A stretch of DNA of 15,870 nucleotides from DATKCN01 sp035513175 (lineage in GTDB: Bacteria > Chloroflexota > Chloroflexia > Thermomicrobiales > CFX8), in the NCBI GenBank assembly GCA_035513175.1, contig DATKCN010000053.1:1-15870 (forward strand), read 5' to 3'. Every line of letters begins with the position of its first letter. Position 1 is the first letter of the stretch. The notes beneath the pieces were generated by a model. That model was given only the letters and a program-made list of their open reading frames with translations. It ran no database searches and was not told where the DNA came from. A program made the position numbers and the translations under genes. This document shows, piece by piece, positions 8,086 through 12,773 of the stretch.

Positions 8086-8698
8086 GTTGCGCTCCTGGTC
8101 GGGGATCGGGGGCCGGCTCCGGTCTGGCCAGGCCTGCCACGAGATGTGTGCGCAGATGGCGCATGGCGCGGGACAGGCGCGACTTGACGGTTCCGGGCGG
8201 GCAATCCAGCGCGACGGCCATCTCGGCTTCGCTCATCTCGAAGAAGTAGCGGTAGGCGATGATGACGCGATCCCGTTCATCCAGCGCCGTCATTGCGTCC
8301 ATCAGCTCCCGTTGCGTCTCATGCCCCAGAGCTGTCACCTCGGGCGACGGGGCCGCGTCACCCGAGGGACGCGCTCCGGCCAGGCGGAAGCCCAAGCGGG
8401 CTCGCCGTCTTGCCGACCTGTTGCGGTTGCGTGCCTCATTCGTCACGATGCGCAGCAGCCAGGATCGAAACGGCGCGCCCGGCCTGAAGCGGTCCAGCGC
8501 ATAGAACGCCTTGACGAACGCGTCCTGCGCCGCCTCCTCCGCCTCATGCGCGTCGCGCGTCACCAGGCATGCCGCGCGAAAGGCGACCTCCTGATAACGA
8601 CGCACCAGCTCCTCGTACGCGCCGGCATCCCCGCTCCGGGCTTGCTCGACGAGATCACGCTCCTCCAATGGCCGGCCCTCCATGGAGTGATCGATCAT
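8078..8698 (-). CDS. ECF (sigma-70 family group 4) RNA polymerase sigma factor
   Basis: A 206-residue protein with sigma region 2 (about 24-92: YEELVRRYQEVAFRAACLV, then AEEAAQDAFVKAFYALDRFR and the WLLRIVTNEARN end) and region 4 (about 129-184: LDERDRVIIAYRYFFEMS, then the HTH with CPPGTVKSRLSRAMRHLR). There is no region 1 or 3, as expected for ECF factors. The linker (93-128) is arginine-rich. The last ~20 residues are proline-rich and add little. The start ATG at 8696-8698 has no Shine-Dalgarno sequence, and an in-frame TAG lies 9 bases upstream. A promoter-like GTATAG ends 6 bases before the ATG, so the mRNA may be leaderless; M6 is the other possible start. It is the first gene of an operon with the anti-sigma-like and murE genes. 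Confidence 0.93.
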   Translation of the reverse strand: MIDHSMEGRPLEERDLVEQARSGDAGAYEELVRRYQEVAFRAACLVTRDAHEAEEAAQDAFVKAFYALDRFRPGAPFRSWLLRIVTNEARNRNRSARRRARLGFRLAGARPSGDAAPSPEVTALGHETQRELMDAMTALDERDRVIIAYRYFFEMSEAEMAVALDCPPGTVKSRLSRAMRHLRTHLVAGLARPEPAPDPRPGAQRG

Positions 8699-8704
8699 GT
8701 CTGT

Positions 8705-8733
8705 CTATACACCGGATAGCGGCGAATGGTTCC
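8705..8733 (-). promoter_or_regulatory. Candidate ECF-type autoregulated promoter of the sigma operon
   Basis: On the minus strand GGAACC (8733-8728) is followed after 17 bases by GTATAG (8710-8705). GGAAC-type -35 elements are typical of ECF sigma factors, which often drive their own genes. Only ACAGAC separates the -10-like box from the ATG, which implies a leaderless transcript. The -10 does not match one known ECF group, so the exact assignment is uncertain. Confidence 0.5.
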
Positions 8734-8744
8734 TTCTCGGGACA

Positions 8745-8768
8745 GCGGCACGCGGGACCGTGCGCCGC
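8745..8768 (-). terminator. Hairpin between btpA-like gene and sigma operon promoter
   Basis: GCACG (8748-8752) pairs with CGTGC (8759-8763) around a 6-base loop. Three more G/C pairs form beyond a 2-base bulge (8745-8747 with 8766-8768). It lies downstream of the BtpA-like gene and just before the candidate ECF promoter, a sensible place to stop read-through. No T-tract follows. Confidence 0.3.
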
Positions 8769-8808
8769 GAGGGCCTCACGCTACGTCAGAGTCGGGGCGG
8801 CGGGGAGA

Positions 8809-8836
8809 GTGGAAAGTCGAAAGTGACAAGTGGAAA
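8809..8836. repeat. Four-unit imperfect 7-bp tandem repeat
   Basis: The units are GTGGAAA, GTCGAAA, GTGACAA and GTGGAAA, head to tail, in the gap between the BtpA-like gene and the sigma operon. It is purine-rich on the plus strand. No coding role is apparent. Confidence 0.55.
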
Positions 8837-8900
8837 GGAGTCAGACCGGCTCACCCGCCGCGCACTGAACAACGTCGAACGCCTCCAGACTTTGCGCGTT

Positions 8901-9725
8901 TCACTCTCCAGCCCGCGCCTCATCCGCGGCAGCGATGAACCGGCGGACGCGCTCCGGGTCAACCGGGTTCCAGGTGTAGCCGTCGTGCTTGAGGCCGGTG
9001 CCGACGATGACGCCGTCGGCGACGGAGAGGGTCTGCGCGACGGTCTCGATGCGGACGCCGGTGTTGGCGAGGACAGGTGTGCCGGGCACGGCTGCCTTCG
9101 CCTCCTCGATGTGTGACAGGTCGGCGGCGGCCCCGGCCATCGGCCCGGAGATGAGCAGGGCGTCGGCCAGCGACGAGACGACGACGCTACGGGCCAGCGC
9201 GCCGACCGGGCGGGGCGATACGGGCCGGGCGAACTCCGGCTCGATGTTGAAGAACAGCCGGATGTCGTCCGCACCCAGCATGCGGCGGTAGTCAAGCGCG
9301 GCCGCCGCGTCCGGCTGCCACAGCCCCATGTCGCTGTCGTAGACGCCGGTGAACACCTCGCGCACGAAGCTGGCCCGGGTAGCCTGCGCGACGGCGAGAG
9401 CGGCCAGCGGGTCCCACAGCAGGTCGACGCCGTAGGGAACGCGGATGTCGGGACGCAGCTCCCCGATAGCGGCGGCCATGGCGGCGATCGGTCCCCGGTC
9501 GGTGGTCAGCGGGTAGGGGCGGTCCCCCTCGTTACAGAACAGCAGGCCGTCCACCCCGCCGTCCTGCAGGATCGCGAGGTCCCGCCGCAGGGCGTCGACG
9601 ATGGCAGCCATGCCGCCCGCGTTGACGTACAGCGGCCTGCCCGGCAACGGCAGCAGGTGCATCATGGCGATGACCGGCCTGGCGCGGCCGAAGAGCTGCG
9701 TGAGGACCGATGGGGCGTCAGGCAT
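8901..9725 (-). CDS. BtpA/SgcQ-family TIM-barrel protein
   Basis: This 274-residue protein has an N-terminal PVIAMMHLLPLPGRPLY (17-33), GGVDGLLFCNEGDRPYPL (56-73) and VADGVIVGTGLKHDG (235-249) near the end. This order matches the BtpA/SgcQ family of (beta/alpha)8 barrels. BtpA is linked to photosystem I assembly in cyanobacteria; SgcQ belongs to an enterobacterial sugar operon; most members are uncharacterised. The NEGDRPYP version looks closer to SgcQ-like proteins, and there is no photosynthesis gene nearby. It is full length, with no signal peptide or membrane segment. The start ATG has AGGA 8 bases upstream. It stands alone, with a dispersed repeat upstream and a hairpin downstream. A sugar- or nucleoside-related enzymatic role is possible but not shown by the sequence. 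Confidence 0.85.
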   Translation of the reverse strand: MPDAPSVLTQLFGRARPVIAMMHLLPLPGRPLYVNAGGMAAIVDALRRDLAILQDGGVDGLLFCNEGDRPYPLTTDRGPIAAMAAAIGELRPDIRVPYGVDLLWDPLAALAVAQATRASFVREVFTGVYDSDMGLWQPDAAAALDYRRMLGADDIRLFFNIEPEFARPVSPRPVGALARSVVVSSLADALLISGPMAGAAADLSHIEEAKAAVPGTPVLANTGVRIETVAQTLSVADGVIVGTGLKHDGYTWNPVDPERVRRFIAAADEARAGE

Positions 9726-9795
9726 GTGGTGTTCCTATCGTGCTTGCAGCGGCGTTCTGGCCGCGAATAGTGAGCGGATCGGCACGCCCCCGTCC

Positions 9796-9910
9796 TGTCA
9801 TCCTGAGCGGAACGGAGTGGAGTCGAAGGACCTGCTCCGCCGCCGACGATTCGGTATCGACCAGGTCCTCCGACTGCGTTCCGCTTCGCTGCACTCCGCT
9901 CAGGTTGACA
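9796..9910. repeat. Dispersed intergenic inverted repeat, copy A
   Basis: The left arm (about 9796-9835, beginning TGTCATCCTGAGCGG) and right arm (about 9863-9910, ending CGCTCAGGTTGACA) are inverted versions of each other. The right arm is longer by a short internal duplication. Arms are separated by roughly 27 bases. Translating such repeats yields spurious peptides with the pattern CHPERN..ESKDLL, which I recognise from over-predicted proteins in environmental genomes. Copy A's right arm matches copy C's (10575-10622) at 47 of 48 bases. Together with copy B it fills most of the 395-base gene-free stretch 9726-10120. Confidence 0.8.
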
Positions 9911-9951
9911 GCTAAGGGAGTAGTTACGCGGCAAAACCCTGTGGTCAACTA

Positions 9952-10113
9952 CTGAGCGGAGTGCAGCTCTTCGGCTTCGCTCAGGGCGGGCTCCCCGGGA
10001 CGCAGTCGAACGACCTGTTCCGCTGCCGACCACTTGACATCGAGTAGGTCCTTCGACTCCACTTCGTTGCGCTCAGGATGACAACTCGGGGGCGCCCGCG
10101 ATGACAAGTCGGG
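9952..10113. repeat. Dispersed intergenic inverted repeat, copy B, with duplicated end
   Basis: The left part starts CTGAGCGGAGTGCAG at 9952 and includes a second CTTCGGCTTCGCTCAGG segment. The right arm runs 10045-10083 (AGGTCCTTCGACTCC to AGGATGACA). The centre keeps the family's CGACCTGTTCCGCTG and ATCGAGTAGGTCC blocks. After it, GATGACAACTCGGG (10077-10090) recurs with one change at 10100-10113, so the outer end is duplicated. It stops 8 bases before the stop codon end of the GIY-YIG gene. Confidence 0.75.
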
Positions 10114-10120
10114 AAGCCGA

Positions 10121-10417
10121 CTAGATCGTGTCAATGTACCAACTGCTGCTGAGATCGAGCCGGGCAGGATTCTCTCGCTCGATCAACTCGATCTTCTTCG
10201 ATCGTCGCCAGCCCTTCAACTGCTTCTCACGCCCGAGAGCATCACCGATGTGCCCGAATGACTCATAGAACACGAGCCGATGCATGCGGTACTTGCTTGT
10301 GAAGCCGGGAATGATGTCATGCTTGTGCTGGTACACGCGCTGATACAAGTCGCTGGTCACGCCGATATAGATTCCTCCCGAGTGATTGCTCATCATGTGC
10401 ACGAAGTACTCGCGCAT
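10121..10417 (-). CDS. Small single-domain GIY-YIG nuclease-like protein
   Basis: This 98-residue protein belongs to the GIY-YIG superfamily, UPF0213/YhbQ-like branch: MREYFVHMM (1-9), GGIYIGVTSDLYQRVYQHK (14-32, with YIG at 17-19 and R27), RLVFYESF (47-54) and GREKQLKGWRRSKKIELIE (62-80). GIY-YIG enzymes cut DNA at a single active site using two tyrosines, an arginine and a glutamate. Here the position normally occupied by the first tyrosine (the Y of GIY) is H7. The start is the ATG at 10415-10417, with GGAGG 12 bases upstream. A longer in-frame reading from 10636 only translates a dispersed repeat and is rejected. The gene is framed by repeat copies B and C, and two stem-loops lie 37-102 bases upstream. 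The cellular role is unknown. Confidence 0.86.
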   Translation of the reverse strand: MREYFVHMMSNHSGGIYIGVTSDLYQRVYQHKHDIIPGFTSKYRMHRLVFYESFGHIGDALGREKQLKGWRRSKKIELIERENPARLDLSSSWYIDTI

Positions 10418-10453
10418 TCGATGACCGCGCCTCCGCTGGTCTGAGCGCAATCC

Positions 10454-10519
10454 GGTTGCAGGACGGGGCAGCAACCCCGTGCACGGCAACCAGAGCGCCA
10501 CGATGCGAAGGGACTCTGG
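10454..10519 (-). promoter_or_regulatory. Two consecutive stem-loops upstream of the GIY-YIG gene
   Basis: The first hairpin pairs GGTTGC (10454-10459) with GCAACC (10486-10491), and inside it CGGGG (10464-10468) with CCCCG (10475-10479) around CAGCAA. A second GCAACC at 10471-10476 could replace the outer arm. The second hairpin pairs CCAGAG (10490-10495) with CTCTGG (10514-10519). They could be leader RNA structure, a nuclease target or extra repeat parts. Confidence 0.42.
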
Positions 10520-10532
10520 CCAGGGTTCGTGG

Positions 10533-10622
10533 CGTCGAAGGACGTGCTCCGAGACAGCACTGTCGTTATCGAGTAGGTCCTCCGACTGCGTTCCGCTTCG
10601 CTGCACTCCGCTCAGGATGACA
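10533..10622. repeat. Dispersed intergenic inverted repeat, copy C, truncated on the gene side
   Basis: The right arm 10575-10622 is nearly identical to that of copy A (one difference in 48). The inner left arm GTCGAAGGACGTGCTCCG (10534-10551) is present, but the outer left arm with TGTCATCCTGAGCGG is missing. The missing side is the side facing the GIY-YIG gene. Confidence 0.76.
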
Positions 10623-10658
10623 GCCCGAGGCGGCACGATCCACTCACTTCAGCAATAG

Positions 10659-10670
10659 TGTAGCGCTACA
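10659..10670. promoter_or_regulatory. 12-bp perfect palindrome
   Basis: TGTAGCGCTACA is perfectly self-complementary. It lies 11 bases past the end of the S9 peptidase gene and beside repeat copy C. It could be a dimeric regulator site or a short terminator-like element. There is no further support. Confidence 0.35.
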
Positions 10671-10681
10671 AGCCGGCAGCC

Positions 10682-12529
10682 CTACTCCCCCGCCAGATAG
10701 CCTTCCATGAACTCCGCCACGTCCTTCAGGGCACGCAGCTCGTTCTCGCGCTTGGTGAAGCCGTGGCCTTCGTCCTCGTAGACGTCGTAGCGCACGTCGA
10801 CGCCGCGGACGCGCAGCTTCTCGACGATCTGGTCGCTTTCGTGCTTGACGACGCGCGGATCGTTAGCGCCCTGGATGATGAACAGCGGGGCCTTGATCTG
10901 GTCCGCGTAGGTGATCGGCGAGCGCTCCAGCAGGAAGTCGGCTTCCGTCTCCGGGTCGCCGATGAGGTTCACGACCATGCGCCGCCAGGTTGGTGGGGCA
11001 GACTTCGCGAGCGTGACGAGGTTCGAGGGGCCGACGAGGTCGACGGCCGCAGCCCAGTAGTCCGGCAGGCGGCCGACGCAGGAGAGGGTCGCGAAGCCAC
11101 CGAAGGAGCCGCCGAAGACACCGATGCGCTCCGGGTCGACCCAGTCGAGTGTGTGCAGGTGCTTGACGGCACACTCGAAGTCCTTCAGCTCGGCGCCGCC
11201 CCAGTCGCGGTGGATCAGCTTCTGATACGCCTTGCCGTAGCCGGTTGAGCCGCGCACGTTCGGCGCGAGCACCCCGATGCCGCGTGAGAGCCAGTACTGG
11301 TACAGTCCGTTGTAGGCGTAGTGCGGCCGCTCCTGCGCCTCCGGCCCGCCGTGAATCGAGAGCACGACGCCGAACGGGCCATCCCCCTTCGGGCGGTAGA
11401 GCAGGGCGGGAATGTCGCGGCCATCATGCGTCTCATAGCGGATCGTCTCGGGCTGGAGCAGGTCCTCCTCGTCGATGCCGCCCAGGAAACCGTAGGTCAG
11501 CCGCGTGACGGAACCCGCGTCCAGGTTGACGACGTAGATTTCCGGGGGATGCTCGGCGCGGTATAGGAGCATGCCCAGCTTGCCGCCGTCCTCCGTCATC
11601 GTCAGCGACTGCATGACGCCGCGCGGCATGTCCGGCAGCGCGAGCAGGTCGCCGGCGCCGAGGCAGCGCACGTAGAGGCGTGAGTAGCCATCCTCGTTCA
11701 CCGTCCAGGCCAGGTAGCGTCCGTCCTTCGAGGCAACCGCCTGCTCGACGTCCCAGTCGGGCGTCTCAACCCAGTGGTACTGCCCCGCGCCAAGGTCGTA
11801 GAAGGCCAGGCCGATGTACTCGCGTCCTTCGTCGGTGAGCACGTAGAAGCCGGAGCCATCCGCCGCCCAGGAGGCGGGGAAGAAGCGTAGCTCCTCGTCG
11901 CGCGGGGTGAGGTGCTCTGCTTCGCCGGACTCGACATCGAGAAGGTAGCCGTCGGCGCTGGTGTTGGACTTGAAGTCGATGACGGCGATCTTGCGGCCAT
12001 CCGGCGACCAGCTCAGGCCGACCAGCATTCCGCCAGCCTGCATGACGCGGCGCGTCTCGCCGGTCTCGACGTTCTGCGCCAGCACGTCCTGGTCGGTCGG
12101 ATCGCGGTCGTTGCCGTTGTAGAGGATCATCGAGCCGTCCGGCGACCAGGGCTGGTCGGCGAGGTGGTGCTGCGCGTCCAGCGCGTCGGTCAGCTGCTCC
12201 GGCCACCCGCCGCGGGCCGGGATGCGGTAGACCTGAGAGTACTCATCACCCTGCCGGTCGGCGGTGAACACGATCGTCGCGCCGTCCGGCGACCAGGCGA
12301 TGTCGCGCACCGCCTGCTCGGTGAAGGTCGTGAGCTGGTGCGGGTAGCCGCCCGCGCTCGACTGCCTCCACAGGTTGAACTGGCCGGAGGTGTTGGTCGA
12401 GTAGGCGATCTCGGCGCCGTCCGGCGAGAACGACAGGGCAGGCTGGTAGCGGCGCGCGGCCGCGAACTGCTCGAAGGTGTACTCGCTGCGGCGCTGTGTG
12501 CGCGGCGATGAAGTCACGATCTCCTCCAT
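10682..12529 (-). CDS. S9-family serine peptidase (prolyl oligopeptidase/acylaminoacyl-peptidase type)
   Basis: A 615-residue protein with an N-terminal beta-propeller (about 30-345) marked by TolB-like blade motifs FSPDG (34-38), WSPDG (79-83, 128-132, 174-178) and WAADG (221-225). The C-terminal alpha/beta-hydrolase domain (about 375-615) has oxyanion-region SIHGGPE (391-397) and nucleophile GGSFGG (S475). The predicted acid is D557 (GANDPRV) and the predicted histidine is H589 (DEGHGF). Family members cleave short or N-acylated peptides. There is no signal peptide, so it acts in the cytosol, most likely in peptide turnover. Two starts compete. ATG 12529 has no Shine-Dalgarno sequence and may be leaderless. 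GTG 12517 has GGAGG five bases upstream, lying inside the longer reading frame, and would give 611 residues. It follows LAL-2 on the same strand after a 244-base gap with its own promoter-like site. Confidence 0.92.
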   Translation of the reverse strand: MEEIVTSSPRTQRRSEYTFEQFAAARRYQPALSFSPDGAEIAYSTNTSGQFNLWRQSSAGGYPHQLTTFTEQAVRDIAWSPDGATIVFTADRQGDEYSQVYRIPARGGWPEQLTDALDAQHHLADQPWSPDGSMILYNGNDRDPTDQDVLAQNVETGETRRVMQAGGMLVGLSWSPDGRKIAVIDFKSNTSADGYLLDVESGEAEHLTPRDEELRFFPASWAADGSGFYVLTDEGREYIGLAFYDLGAGQYHWVETPDWDVEQAVASKDGRYLAWTVNEDGYSRLYVRCLGAGDLLALPDMPRGVMQSLTMTEDGGKLGMLLYRAEHPPEIYVVNLDAGSVTRLTYGFLGGIDEEDLLQPETIRYETHDGRDIPALLYRPKGDGPFGVVLSIHGGPEAQERPHYAYNGLYQYWLSRGIGVLAPNVRGSTGYGKAYQKLIHRDWGGAELKDFECAVKHLHTLDWVDPERIGVFGGSFGGFATLSCVGRLPDYWAAAVDLVGPSNLVTLAKSAPPTWRRMVVNLIGDPETEADFLLERSPITYADQIKAPLFIIQGANDPRVVKHESDQIVEKLRVRGVDVRYDVYEDEGHGFTKRENELRALKDVAEFMEGYLAGE

Positions 12530-12536
12530 GGGTCAC

Positions 12537-12566
12537 TGTCTACTCAGGCTGTTATCGACTCGTCAA
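12537..12566 (-). promoter_or_regulatory. Candidate promoter of the S9 peptidase gene
   Basis: On the minus strand TTGACG (12566-12561) is followed after 18 bases by TAGACA (12542-12537). The -35 is good and the -10 poor. Transcription would start close to the ATG at 12529, consistent with a leaderless start. The same TAGACAG string precedes the sigma gene's ATG. Confidence 0.35.
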
Positions 12567-12598
12567 TGCATCCCTTCCCCACGTCGAAGGGGCATGCA
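12567..12598. promoter_or_regulatory. Bulged hairpin abutting the S9 promoter candidate
   Basis: TGCATCCCTT (12567-12576) pairs with AAGGG (12587-12591) and ATGCA (12594-12598), giving ten base pairs with a 2-base bulge and a 10-base loop. It touches the -35-like box of the peptidase gene. It could be an operator or a terminator for the LAL-2 transcript, although the LAL-2 stop is about 175 bases away. The remaining gap also has TGATAC (12667-12672) facing GTATCA (12693-12698), which is weaker. Confidence 0.38.
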
Positions 12599-12773
12599 GC
12601 AGGGCGGCCACAAGGCCATCGAGCACTCCGGCTCTGGGCCAGCGTTGCGCCTACCGGCAGCCCCCATGATACGGTGACAGCTCGAAAGGCATGTATCACG
12701 AAGGAATCGGCGCGCACGTTCCAGTTCAGCTCACGATGGCGGAAGGGGTTCGATCCAGCTCGTGGAAACCGGG

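Noticed and set aside
9662..10134. Several overlapping open frames with CHPERN..ESKDLL-like peptides.
   Set aside because: They are translations of the inverted-repeat family in different frames and show no protein-coding signal.
10418..10636. Extended N-terminus (73 residues) of the GIY-YIG protein.
   Set aside because: It translates the dispersed repeat copy C and stem-loop DNA (VILSGVQRSGTQSEDLL pattern). The family N-terminus starts at MREYF, and there is a GGAGG upstream of that ATG.
12745..12762. GGGGTTCGATCC, resembling a tRNA T-loop.
   Set aside because: No five-base T-stem and no cloverleaf could be built on either side.
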